Source: Massariosphaeria phaeospora
Taxonomy: Eukaryota > Ascomycota > Dothideomycetes > Pleosporales
Direction: 5' to 3'
Length of the DNA stretch: 64,000 nt
NCBI GenBank assembly: GCA_011032825.1
Contig: JAADJZ010000012.1
Span: 930,001 to 994,000, forward strand
Part shown: piece by piece, positions 1 to 10,700 of the stretch
Position numbering within the stretch: the stretch's first letter is position 1
Layout of the letters: each line of letters opens with the position of its first letter
Program-made: the position numbers and the translations under genes
Notes under the pieces: generated by a model
What the model was told of the DNA's origin: nothing
The model's database searches: none
Seen by the model: only the letters and a program-made list of their open reading frames with translations

Positions 1-486
1 CATTGGGACACCGGCCGCCTTGAAGGCCTCACCCAACCATAGTAGTAGCGCCTTACGTATTTCCATCCGCGGCGGCTTGCGGATAATCCGCGGTCCGTTC
101 GGCGAGGGCTTGACCAGAACCAGATCGTCGTAGTCGAAGAAAGCGATGTAACTGCTCATTGTGTCCCACATGTCCGCCATCTTTTCGAAATCCGAGTAGT
201 TGATGTCGAAGCCGTCGGTCTTGAAGAGCGAGCGATAGATGCAGCCCTTGGGTCTGTGCATGATGAGTGCGATCGTCTTGGCCGGGTCGTCTTTGATCCA
301 GCATGTCGAGGGCGGCATGTCGGGTGTGTTCGCGAAGAAGTGGAATGCGTTTCCGTAGAAAGATTTGAGGACGGCGTTGGCGGGGGCAGTGAGTTTCTCC
401 TGAGTGAGGGCTACCTCTTTGGCCGCCCCTCCAAGCAGTTCGGGGGGTAAGGGCTTTCCGAAGAGGTTGATCGGGTCGTAAGCCAT
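1..486 (-). CDS. Unknown protein, 5' part only (runs off window)
   Basis: An open frame starts at the ATG read from 486 on the minus strand and stays open for 162 codons to the window edge, so only the N-terminal part is present. It begins MAYDPINLFGKPLPPELL and is free of low-complexity sequence. Aromatic and charged residues alternate as in a folded globular protein (for example FYGNAFHFFAN and SYIAFFDYDDLVLVKP), and there is no signal peptide. I do not recognise the family. A competing frame from 592 to 53 on the same strand starts at a TTG, is Arg/His-rich and looks like a shadow. The gene is co-oriented with the secreted repeat gene to its right, whose 3' end lies about 410 bp upstream. 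An intron inside the visible part cannot be excluded, but none is needed. Confidence 0.6.
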   Translation of the reverse strand, partial: MAYDPINLFGKPLPPELLGGAAKEVALTQEKLTAPANAVLKSFYGNAFHFFANTPDMPPSTCWIKDDPAKTIALIMHRPKGCIYRSLFKTDGFDINYSDFEKMADMWDTMSSYIAFFDYDDLVLVKPSPNGPRIIRKPPRMEIRKALLLWLGEAFKAAGVPM

Positions 487-899
487 AGCGATATACGGTA
501 AAGTGAATGAAAACATGAGATGATGGAATGTGTGCGAGTGTGGTGAGAATAGAGAGACTCATAGCTCGAGCAGAATTATTCTTCTGGCACAACAGGCGGC
601 GTGAATCTGGAAAGCTCAGGTGGGTGGGTCACAGTGGACCTTCCCGTGGTTCACCGCCTGGCAACCGTGGAACGCAGGAGCTAGGGCAAAGTGAAAACAG
701 AAAGCCGAAAAGAAATGCAAGTGCAATCGAAACAAAATACTCCCAAGATGAAAATACTCGTGATTCGTAGGCGCTGTAATCCGTATATGCGCTCAAAATA
801 ATCGGCGCCATTCTATTCTTGGCAGCACACGAACTCTAATCTACTACGTTTGCGAAGCCTCATACAACAGCACCATGGGGTATGGTCTCCTTAATCTTC
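487..899. other. Intergenic, 413 bp
   Basis: Upstream region of the leftmost gene and 3' flank of the secreted repeat gene. I see no further coding sequence or RNA gene here. Confidence 0.5.
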
Positions 900-2337
900 T
901 TACAACCGGACCATGTGCGACCTCCGTCTAACGCGGGCAGTGCCGTTGGTGATAGGCTCTGGGAGGTTCGAAACTGGAGACGCCTCCGCCTGTACTTCCA
1001 CCTCCGCTGGCTCAACTACTGCGGCCTCGCCGGCTGGATGGACGGGAGCGGCAGAAGGAATGTGCTCCGCGACGACAGCAACGGGGCTGGGGTGGACAGG
1101 AGCTGGGACGGGAGCCGCGGAAGGAACATGTTCCGCGACGACGGCAACGGGGCTGGGGTGGACCGGAGCTGGCATAGGGGCAGGATGGACGGCGGCGGGT
1201 GCCACTAGAGCGGGAACCGAGTGAACTGGAGGAGCGGGCGCTGGGTGAACTGCAGGAGTAGGGGCGGGATGGACCGCGGCGGGAGGTGGTGGTGGTGGAA
1301 CCTCGGCGGCGGCCTTGAGCTCTGCGTCCTTGGCTTGGGCGTTGGCGATGTGCTCGGCCTCCATCTTCTTCGCCTCTTCCTGAGCGGCCTTGTCTTTCGC
1401 TTGCTCCTTCGCAATGTGTTCAGCCTCCATCTTCTTCGCTTCCTCCTGGGCGACTTTGTCCTTGGCTTGCTCTTGTGCAATGTGCTCAGCCTCCATTTTC
1501 TTTGCTTCTATGATAGTTGTCAGTTAGGGCCTCAACCATGAATGCACTCAACATACCCTCTAGCTTCGCGAGGTCCTCGACCTGGGCCTTGGCGATGTGT
1601 TCAGCCTCCATCTTCTTTGCTTCTGGAATGGTTGTTAGTCGGATGCCCTCCTCGCGAGTGAGGTGCTCAACATACCCTCCTGCTTTGCCAGGTCCTCAGC
1701 TTGGAGTTTTGCGATGTGTTCTGCTTCCATCTTCTTGGCTTCTACAATCGTCGTTAACTCGTGCACTGCATGGTTGGTGCGGGATTACACATACCTTCTT
1801 GCTTAGCAAGGTCCTCGACCTGAGCTTTGGCGATGTGCTCCTCTTCCATCTTCTTTGCGGCCTCCTGTTTTGCGAGGTCCTCAGCTTGAGCCTTGGCCAC
1901 GTGCTCAGCTTCCATAGCGAGTGCGGCAGCTTGGTGGTCCGCAGCTGACAGACAGTCAGTACGAGATTGTGCAAAGATAACCGCAAAACATACCAGCTTT
2001 GTCCACCGCGGCCTTCTCCTCGTCAGCTTTCTTCTGCTCGGCAGCTACATCAACTGTGACAAAGGGTCAGTGATCTGCCCGCGTACAGTGCGCATCCCAA
2101 ACACTAACCTAGCGGGGGTGCAACATGCTCGACCGGAGGGGAAGCTACATGCTCCACGGCTACGGGAGGTGCTGCTACGTGCTCGACTGGAGGTGGTGGT
2201 GGAGAAGCCACTACATGAGCTGGCGGGGGCGCTACGTGCTCGACCGGGGGAGCAATGTGATCCGTCCTTTTGATATGTACGGGACCCGCAGCGACGAGTG
2301 CTGCGGAGAACAAAGTGATGAAAGATGTAGTCTTCAT
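900..2337 (-). CDS. Secreted protein of 22-residue coiled repeats flanked by Pro/His-rich arms
   Basis: Six exons: 2337-2109, 2053-1994, 1944-1795, 1741-1676, 1622-1557 and 1507-900, giving 392 aa. All introns are phase 1 and 49-55 bp long. The N-terminus MKTTSFITLFSAALVAAG is a signal peptide, followed by KR (residues 23-24), a likely Kex2 site. Residues 25-76 are Pro/Val/His-rich with repeated VEHVAxPP. From about residue 98 to 255 runs a helical repeat of 22 residues (AKKMEAEHIAKxQxEDLAKQ type) in about seven copies. About 255-370 is again Pro-rich (VHPAP, VAEHVPSAAP). The EH[VI]A/P core recurs in all three sections. Exons 4 and 5 are exactly one repeat each (66 bp). It is probably a wall or extracellular structural protein; no enzyme motif is visible. 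Function unknown. The stop follows RRRSHMVRL. Confidence 0.8.
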
Positions 2338-4234
2338 TATGTCGGTATGAGGCCGAAGTGGGAGGGAAGAAAGGAAGGATTGTAGGGAATCCGCAGGATC
2401 CAAAAATAATAATAGGTGATTAGCAAATTCTAGGGTAAAGGTACAGAGCTCAGCTCCAAAGAATGTGAGAGAATTAGAAATTAGTGCACGGCACTATGGT
2501 CGGATGAAGTGAAAGTTGGAGCGGTGTTTGTCGATGAAAGAAAGTCAACTGCAAAACAGGCAGAAGACGATATATACTGCCCCTGTAGCTTTGACCACAT
2601 GGCACAATACGCTCGGGCGGATTCCCGGTTCCAGACTCAGCTCTCGCCTTGGAACTGATCCGTTCTTGGAAGCGTTTGATGGCATTTCGGGTGCATCACA
2701 CCGTGCAGATTGGAGGATGCCTTGAAGCGGGATAGGCTTGGAAAGTCGTGAAGGCTGAAGGTCCCCCCACTTTTCCGAACGCCCGCCGGGTGCCACTGCA
2801 TAGCTTGACAGCCTTGGCACCTCCGCGCAGTACGCAAAAAGTAGGCTTGGCGGAGTTCATGAAGAAGTGGACGAATCGGACGCGAGCACGAGACGGCGGC
2901 AGGGTGGGCGGGCCTAACCTGCGGAGCTCTTGGCCTAACATTGCTCGTCGGAGACGTTGTAGCAGAGCTAGCCGCAGGGGGAATCCGAGCTAAGGATAAG
3001 CTTCTTTTGACGTTAACGGAGGTGCCAAGTCATCAGGGTGAAAGTCGACGAGGCGTGCTGGGTTTCAGAGTGCCGACGAGGGGAACGTCGCCGCCTCAAA
3101 CTCCAGGTACATGACGGTCTCTCCCGGGCCGGCCACCATGTGGGCGCGCATGTGTTTGCTCGGAGCTTGAGATTCGACTCAGAGTGAGGTTGTGCATGGT
3201 TTCATGGCGACTTCAAATCTCGGCTGCCGCCAGGTCCGTGGGGTGATGCTGCCGGCGGCGCGGGCGGATGTACCTTTGCCGTGCCAGAAGCTGACGTCTG
3301 ACAACTTGGCAGGGAGTTGTGCACGAAGCGTGGAGGAGTTGCTGTTCTCCGCTGCGGGCGAAGGTGTCGTTTGAACGGGGATGCGATCATGACTGACTGC
3401 TGTTTGACGCGCACGGACCAGTCTCTACTCCCGAGGTCTGCTAGCAACTGCCAGAGGCCTTCCCCTCACCACCATCAGCTTTGTTTTCTCGCAACATGTT
3501 TGCAACAGCAGCATTTAGCCAGCCGAAGAGGACAAACACATGCGCAGGAGATGTCAGTGGGAGCAAATAGCCTTCTGCTTGGTCCTTTCTCGAATCGTTT
3601 CCGTGCCGGTAACCCCTATCGGTAAACCCCATAGGCGTGAATACAACTACACACCTGCTCTCTTACCTGCTTCAGACAGTAGTATAAGAGACTCTAGGAC
3701 GATTCTAGAGGATTATACTCATCTTTGAAAACACTGTCGTATCAGGCACATGAGGGGTCACTGGTTCGGAAACGTCTCAACGAATGCATGCATCCACTCT
3801 ACTTCGAGAAACAAACTGCGATTGGAAACTGAGAGACACACCAGTATGCACGATAACAACCTCGCTGTCCCCTTATTCCGGTTCTAGGGATCCAGCCCCG
3901 CTGGAACAGTTCACGATTTCCTACAATGCAACTATACAAAACGACGGAAAAGTCCATCTCCCAGCTCTCCAAAACTCAGAGCATGTTTATAGATTTAGGT
4001 ATCCGGTAGGCACCACGTGCTGCAACACCCACTTGGACACCACAGAACCCCAGTCTGGACGCAGGTCGCATATACACGCAAACTTCACCGAGAGGTCACT
4101 TCCCCTTCAGAGCCTGAGCAGTCACAAGATCCCTAACCGCATGACCCACGACATTCCGCTCACACTATAACTACAGCCCATTCCCACTCCCACTTCCACT
4201 CCCCAATAGCCCGTTCCCCAAGTTCTCCACCATC
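2338..4234. other. Intergenic, 1.9 kb
   Basis: Promoter side of the secreted repeat gene on the left; 5' side of the small plus-strand gene on the right. Only short, unrelated open frames occur, many starting at GTG or TTG, and none has a recognisable motif or a paired frame that splicing would join. The last 60 bp (about 4165-4225) are a C/T-rich tract of CCCATTCC/CCCACTTCC type. Confidence 0.5.
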
Positions 4235-4624
4235 ATGACCCAGCCCAAGTCCCATCCCCATCCTCAGTCGTCCAAATCCCAATCCCAATCCAAGTCCCAA
4301 TCCCACCCCCACTCCCAGCCCCAGCCCCCGCCCCTTTGCCCCCACAATGGCTACATTAACCCGCAGCCTAACCCCCTAAAGGACTCCGCCGACGACCTCT
4401 ACCCCGACATGGAGCCCGTCTGCACGCGGCTAGCAGCGCTGATTCCGCAAGTCAAGCGCCTGGCCACGGGCTGTTCAGCCTGCGTTAGCGACAACCGCCT
4501 TGAGGATTTCGCGGCAGAAGCAGAGGACCTGATGGTGTTGCTCTTCGCTATGAAGGATAACTTTGAGAAGCTCGAGGCGGATGTCAGCAAAGAGAGAAGG
4601 GAAAGGGGTTTGGTCAAGTTTTAA
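4235..4624 (+). CDS. Small unknown protein, Ser/Gln/His/Pro-rich N-terminus
   Basis: Uninterrupted frame of 129 aa. Residues 1-50 are low complexity (alternating SQ, SK, PH and PQ) because the upstream CCCAATCC-type tract continues into the frame. Residues 51-129 look like a folded helical segment, with a CTRLAALIPQVKRLATGC helix, a pair of Cys and an amphipathic helix DNFEKLEADVSKERRER close to the end. I do not recognise the family. If the low-complexity part is untranslated, an internal in-frame ATG at 4409 would give a 71-aa protein. The repetitive tract also opens a long Gly/Leu frame on the other strand, which I discard. Moderate confidence, because only one short frame supports it. Confidence 0.45.
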   Translation: MTQPKSHPHPQSSKSQSQSKSQSHPHSQPQPPPLCPHNGYINPQPNPLKDSADDLYPDMEPVCTRLAALIPQVKRLATGCSACVSDNRLEDFAAEAEDLMVLLFAMKDNFEKLEADVSKERRERGLVKF

Positions 4625-4932
4625 GACGGGCCGGTCAAGCTCCTGACAGTATGAGAGATTCCGGTAATGATCTGGAAAGATGGATTTGCCAATCCAACAT
4701 AGTATCCTGTTTACTACATGGGGTAATGCCATGGCGAAGACCCTGTGGAATCTTGTTGCGCTGGTTTTGGGTGGGTGTAGGAGTATCGCTAGTGAATTGA
4801 TTTGTTTTGACGTCGTAGAACTGGCCTAATAAGGCACAAGACGGCATTGCTGCACATAGCAGCGTCTAAAGTGATAAGCCAAATGTAATTCTCGTCTACT
4901 CTTACACGCCCTACAGTCCACCCATTGTACAC

Positions 4933-5918
4933 TCACGAAACCCTAGCTCTCTCCCAAGCCAACCCAGACCCCTCAATTCCACCCCCTACTCCCAGCGCCC
5001 CCAATTTCTCCTCCACAAACCCCTTCCCCTCCACCATGGGACTCACAACCGCCTTCTCCCTGCCCGCTCCATCCACACCCTCCGGCCCATCGCCCCAAAC
5101 CCAATACTGCGTCCCAAGCCCCAGATCACACAGCGCCTGGAAGACGCCGCAAATCTTAAACGCAATCGGCACCTCGCCCGTCGCCGACGCAAAGAAAAAC
5201 CACATCTTGAACGTATCTCCAATTATCCAGTTGACGATGACGGACGGCCGGAAGCCCCTGCAGCCGCGGCGCTGGTAGTTGGAGAGGAGTTGCGGGAGCG
5301 GGAGCGTGGCTTCGATGGCGAGGGCGATGTAGCCGAGCAGGCTGGTGTAGGGCAGGAACACGCTCGTTGGGGAGAGGAGGAAGTGCAGGACGAGCAGGGT
5401 GAGCGTCATGTAGGACAGGAATGTCCAGTATGGTCGCGTGCTCCGCCATTGCCAGAAGTCGAATGGGCGCTTCGCGGCGGCGGGCTGGAAGGGCAGGTGT
5501 GAGGGCGCGGGCCGGTTCGTGAGCGCGATGTGGAGGAGGAGAATGTGGACAATTATCATCAGGAGGGATTGCACGAGCAGCGAGGTGCTGAAGTGCGCGC
5601 CAAACCAATAGTAGACCCTAGATGCGCAGTCTCCATTAGCATCCCATCCTACTAGAGCAGAAACACAGGAGGTGCATTGCGTACTTCAGTATGCTAGCCA
5701 CCAGCATAATCAACGGTATATCCAACGAGAACCCAGCCGAACTCCTCGTCTTATGGATGGAATAGATCTGGTCCGCATAACTCGTAATCGGGCTCGTAGC
5801 AATACTGTCGCGTGTCAGTCGCGTCCATGCCGATGTCGTCGTCGTGAACGCGCGATGCAGTGAACTCGACATACAATACAGGCGCGATGGACGTCACCAC
5901 GCTGTTTATGAAGCCCAT
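4933..5918 (-). CDS. ANY1: PQ-loop membrane protein, Any1/PQLC1 (SLC66A2) type
   Basis: Three exons: 5918-5875, 5804-5685 and 5617-4933, giving 282 aa; introns 70 and 67 bp. The joined N-terminus reads MGFINSVVTSIAPVFIATSP and continues SYADQIYSIHKTRSSAGFS, the first PQ-loop-like unit. Further hydrophobic helices follow (DIPLIMLVASILKV; SLLMIIVHILLLHIAL; FLSYMTLTLLVLHFLL), then the canonical second unit LPLPQLLSNYQRRGCRGF and a last helix pair. Order and spacing match the Any1/Cfs1 (yeast YMR010W) and mammalian PQLC1 family. These are endosome/Golgi membrane proteins known genetically as antagonists of phospholipid flippase function. The C-terminal ~50 residues are Gly/Glu-rich and unconserved in look. 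The gene is divergent from the GGCT-like gene at 6461, sharing about 540 bp of upstream DNA. Confidence 0.88.
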
Positions 5919-6460
5919 TGCGAGGCCGCGTGGATCCGGGCTTTCGGGCTCTTGCCGTGCGGACGGGACCGGTGCGCTCGGAAGGATGGGGGAGAGACCG
6001 CGGAGGTGCTGGGGCGAAGAAGCTCAAAGGCCCTTCCACCACCAGTATATAGTAAAGAAATGGTGGTCGGATTCTCTGAGAAGCACAAAAGTCGTCGAAC
6101 AAGGCATTCGCAACTGCGCGTTCTGTCCTGCAAAGCAAACCAGAGGTTGTCTAGTCTGGATGGGAATAAGGGAGCCGAGCACTAGCCATCGCAGCCTAGA
6201 TGGGCCTATCGCTAAGCATTTGAGCCGCACATTAGCGTGGTAGGGCTGGCCGATAAGAAGCTTATCAGTCGTCCCATGTCACTGCACCCCACCCTCTCGT
6301 CAACCTTAGTACTGCCTTCTGCTGCCTTTCGATGCCTTCCTTCCGCCTTGTGCTGCCTGGTGCTGCCTGTTACTATTTAATCTTTTTGCCTTCAATGTAA
6401 TATTCTCTCCATCACCCTCGTCCCATCCAACACCGCACCATCCCTAGGGCACCATCCACC
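5919..6460. promoter_or_regulatory. Divergent intergenic region between PQ-loop and GGCT-like genes
   Basis: 542 bp serve as upstream DNA for both neighbours. The right half is pyrimidine-rich and carries the octamer TGCTGCCT three times (6320-6327, 6351-6358, 6361-6368) ahead of a CT-rich leader ending at the ATG at 6461. No coding frame is convincing here. Confidence 0.4.
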
Positions 6461-7003
6461 ATGTCCTCGCACACAGCCTTCTTCTACGGCACGCTCATGG
6501 CCCCCCAAATCCTGCACCGCGTAATCTGGGGCACCCCCTTCCCCCCAACGCCCGCACACGCCGCCCTCCTCCGCATCCGGCCCGCAATCCTGCACGCGCA
6601 CCGCCGCCACAAAGTCCGCTACGCCGACTACCCGGCCATCCTCCCGTCCACAACCACATCTTCCGTGCGCGGCACGCTCGTCGAAGGCCTCACAGATGGC
6701 GACATGTGGCGACTGGGTATTTTCGAAGGGGAGCAATACAAGAGGAAGAAGGTTAGAGTGAGGGTTTTGGAACAGGAGGATGTCACTGGCAGTTCGTCGC
6801 AGCCGGGAGACGGGCATGTCGAGGGCGAGGAAGTCGAGGCCGAAGTCTATGTCTGGTGCTCCAGCCCGGACGAGCTGGAGTCTGAGGAATGGGATTTCGC
6901 TGAGTTCGTGCGGGATAAGATGAAGTGGTGGGTGGGGAAGGACGCTGCAGAGGCAGATGAAGGATTCCAGGGTAGGCCGTCTATCAATGGTGAAGCGTCC
7001 TGA
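6461..7003 (+). CDS. Gamma-glutamylcyclotransferase-like (AIG2-like) protein
   Basis: Single exon, 180 aa. The start SHTAFFYGTLMAPQILHRV contains the FFYGTLM signature of the gamma-glutamylcyclotransferase/AIG2 fold, where the YGTL loop binds the gamma-glutamyl moiety. The conserved acidic residue lies in LGIFEGEQYKRKKVRV (about residue 89). The strand after it and the acidic helix DELESEEWDFAEFVRDKM complete a typical AIG2-like length. Family members cyclise gamma-glutamyl amines or peptides; the substrate of fungal AIG2-like members is generally not known. There is no targeting signal, so it is probably cytosolic. The ATG at 6461 follows a CT-rich leader (CACCATCCACC) and is the first in the frame. 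Confidence 0.9.
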   Translation: MSSHTAFFYGTLMAPQILHRVIWGTPFPPTPAHAALLRIRPAILHAHRRHKVRYADYPAILPSTTTSSVRGTLVEGLTDGDMWRLGIFEGEQYKRKKVRVRVLEQEDVTGSSSQPGDGHVEGEEVEAEVYVWCSSPDELESEEWDFAEFVRDKMKWWVGKDAAEADEGFQGRPSINGEAS

Positions 7004-7769
7004 TGCGGAGCGCTTATACCAGTGGGAACTTGGGTAGGCTAACAGGTTCTAGATGTTGACGATGCGGTTGCAGCGGCAAGCAAGGCGGAGAAGGAAGTCT
7101 TGGAGAGCGCGGTGTGAAGATGCATTGCCTGAGAGTAAGACAGTCTCCAACGTATGCTACACACAGTTTGCACGGCAAGTGTAAGATGAGCAAGGATTTC
7201 TCACACCTCTTGTGGTGATCCGCTGAAGCAAAGCGAAATTCAACGACTATGATGTGCCCCCTGAGCCACGATCCCTGAGATGGATGCGCCCTCTTTAGAT
7301 GAGACATAGAGCTCTACAACATCTCCCATGATACCCGAAACGACATGTTCGCCAAAGCATACCTGTTCGCCTCCACCGATATGAACTATGTAGCAAGCTT
7401 GTTGGCCTAGAATAAGAACAGATACACACAGAAGACACAACATCAGCCATACGTAGACTTTGCATACACTACAACTAAAAGCAGCTCGAAATCCGCATGT
7501 ATCGTAGTGCCCTTAAAATCGACCTCCCATTGATGAACCACCGCAGGCGCTTCAAATCCGTGGCTAAAGAGATGACCAGGTAGAGAAGAGCTAGCATGGT
7601 TGCTACCATTCTAACGCCTTCGCTATGCTGAAAATGCCCACTAAAGGAAACTCTATCAGCTAAAAGATAACCTGGCGTCCGCCCATAGAAAAGAGACGAT
7701 TTTGTGATCAAAAGTAGTAGTGTTGATATACATTCGCCACCAAATGACACGAAGGTCGCCCCTGAACGA
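7004..7769. other. Intergenic, 766 bp between convergent genes
   Basis: Sits between the 3' ends of the GGCT-like gene and the Ulp2 gene, so mostly 3' UTR is expected. Two minus-strand frames (7240-7443 and 7475-7786) have no recognisable motif and no start context; I do not call them. Confidence 0.4.
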
Positions 7770-10700
7770 TTAGAGAAGCAGCGCATCGCCTTCTTTCCAT
7801 TCTGATGCGGGCGGCGACGCTTGTTCTTGTGGTGGGGTCTCTCCTATTACGCCATCGTCCACAGTACTTTCCTCATGAAATCCTTCGCCCTCGTCTGCCA
7901 TGTGCTTTTCTTGCTTTGCGCCGAGCTTCTCCGACACATATGTCTTCGACAGAGATCGATGCTTGCGAGACGTGGATTTGGCGGGGGATTTCAGTTTTGC
8001 TATCAACTCATCACCGGGGTAAGTTTCCTTCTCCACCGACTGACGCACCTGCACAGGAGAATTTGACGGTGATTTGATAGCATTGTTGACGGAATTCTCG
8101 CGGCGTTGCATGGCCTCCATAGGAGAACGCGACCTTAACTGGGTTCTCGGACCTGATCGATGTACAACCTTCGGTGTTGCTACTACAATTGTATCTTGGG
8201 AATCGTCGATAGATATCGGGTCGTACGAGCTGCCACGCATGTCGTGGGCCAGGTCGGTGGTAGGTGCGATAACCTTCGAGTGTGTTGGTGGGATCTTGGC
8301 TGGTGATTTTGAGAGCGATCGCCTGACATTCGGTTCCATCTTCTGTCTTTTTGGGCTATGCTGCTGCTCCTCTGGCAGCATATGCCGTTCGTTCTGCTGA
8401 TATGTTCCATCCAATTGAGCGTAAGGCCTTTTGGGGGACGGGATGACAACCATCGGACTATACTTCCTAGGCATCTTCGCTGGCGAACCCCCAGTGTCTG
8501 CTGCACCAAATGTAGGTTTTGATGCTGGCTGCGATGTTGACCCAGTTTGTGCAGGTTTCAAGGTTATCGGTGACAACAATGTTGGCTTCACGTGTCCCAT
8601 AGACGAGTCTGCTTCAACTGGAAGTGGGGCGGGCATTCGGCCTTTCTTGTCCAGCCTCGTCCGCTTTCGCTCGGCTTGCTGTTCCCCTCCAAGCCGCAGA
8701 AGGGTCGATCGCATCTCGTCCCTCAAGTTGGACGCCTTCATGTCCGGCCAGTCCTTCTCACTTTCCATCTGGTTCGAAAGGATACGTTCGACGAAGTCGT
8801 CGGGACTATCAAGGAACTTTTGCGCATAGCCCAAAAGAAAGACCCCGCAGTCGCTGTAATTTTCTTGCATAGGAATGTGGGTATTCTTTGCGTAGAAGCC
8901 GTTTTGTGTGATGCTAGCCTCCATGCCACGTTTCGATTTGCCTTCTTCCAGTAGATAGTCCTTCAGTGCGCGCACGGCGGTGCTATGATTCTGCCCAAGA
9001 GAATCTAGCACGATGATGATCGGCTCTTTCGGGTTGAACTTCTTCTGAGGCGGTCCTACCTTACGCTTTGTTTTTCTCTTTTCTGGTGCAGCCGAAGACG
9101 CTGGATTGTCGAGGTTTTCCTCGGGTATCGATTCGGTAATGTGGAGCTTTTCTAAACCGGCAATTCCAGTTTCTGACGTCAGGCCAGTAGTTTTGCTATC
9201 TTCTTTTGCATCGTTATCATGGACCACCGTGTTGGTGTCTACAAGATCAATTTCGGTGTCTTCGTGGATGTTGAATAACATCTCCTCATCGTTGCGTCCA
9301 TCAACAGGTGTTCCTTGTAAATCAGCAGTATGTGGTGGGGTAGGAGCATGCCGTTCGTCGGTATGTTCGTCATTTCTGGTGACCTGGGTTGGTGGTGGTG
9401 GCGGGCTTTCGCCTAGATCGTCAAGACTATTAAGATCAAATTTTCGGGATATGTTGGACACGTTGCAGATAATTGCGAGGTACCAATGAATGCTGCGCAA
9501 AGTTAGTGAAGAATATAATAGCCAGTTGCGACAAAATCTTACTTCTCGTTGATGGGGACGACAATATAATCATAACCGAATATGTCTTCTCTTGACGTCC
9601 ACCGCTCTACCGCAGGATAATTAATCTTGCTGTTGCGACCCGTATTGCGTGTGAGAGTCGTGAAAAAATGTGTGTTGAAGAAATACACCTTGTTCGGTGG
9701 TAGATTTGCTTGATCGAAGAGATATCTGCCCTGATGAGTAAGATACTGACAATGTAGCTTGGTATGCTTACATTAAATAGAAGTCAAGCAAGCTATCGTT
9801 CAGAAACTCTTCTTCATCAAGTCGTGGAAGATCACTGAATTCCACAAGGGCACGTCGACGCCCTGTTCCATACTGTAAGGCTCTTCTAAGGGTTAGCAAA
9901 AGTCTCATTGCCGTGAGGATTTGCCTACTTGTCCCATGCTTTCCCTAAGCCTTTTTCCACTGAGTACTTGACCACTTGTTGGGCAGGTGAGAGCTCCTTG
10001 TCTTGGGCATCGACATCATGGACCGGGTGACTGGTTCTAGTGATCCGTACGGGACGCTGAAGCGCACCGGATGCTCTACTGTTAACAGGGCTACCCTCAT
10101 CCATATTCGGGATTGACACCGCAGAGCTCTCCAGATGCTCTATAAGTCGTGGACTTTGCTTAGTGGATTTTTGCTGCTGGCTAGTGCAGTTATTCTTTGT
10201 CCGCTTTACAAGCAAACTTATCTCCTCATCATCTATCAAAGACCCAGCACCGACCTTGTCATTGAAAGGTAGTGGCTTCTTAAAGATCTTGTCCATGTCA
10301 ATCCTAATCAAGGTTAGCATGTTCCAGAATGATGTTGATGATACATACATAGTCCTTGTAACCAGTCTCTTTTGCATGTGTGTCAAATACATGCTCCTGA
10401 ATTGGACAAGGTGGTTGCGGTTAGCAAATGTAATATCAAAACAGTATTGATTGCCGTCGAGACCCCGCGGTCCTCTTATGCGAATCTGAGTGTCTCCGTC
10501 TGTTAGTCCCTCAATGACTTTTTGCAGGTCAATCGTTTTCACTATAGTCAACGAGCCATTGGCATCAGGAATCATTATGTGAGAGACACTGCTATCATAA
10601 GGTTTCATGACCAGTCCAGCGTCAGAGGCCTCGAAATGAAATGTCCTGGCGAAATGTAACGGCCATCGTGTGGATTCCACAGTAGCATTCCTCTTGGCAC

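Noticed and set aside
4160..4345. Gly/Leu-repeat frame on the minus strand
   Set aside because: Product of the CCCAATCC-type tract, not a protein.
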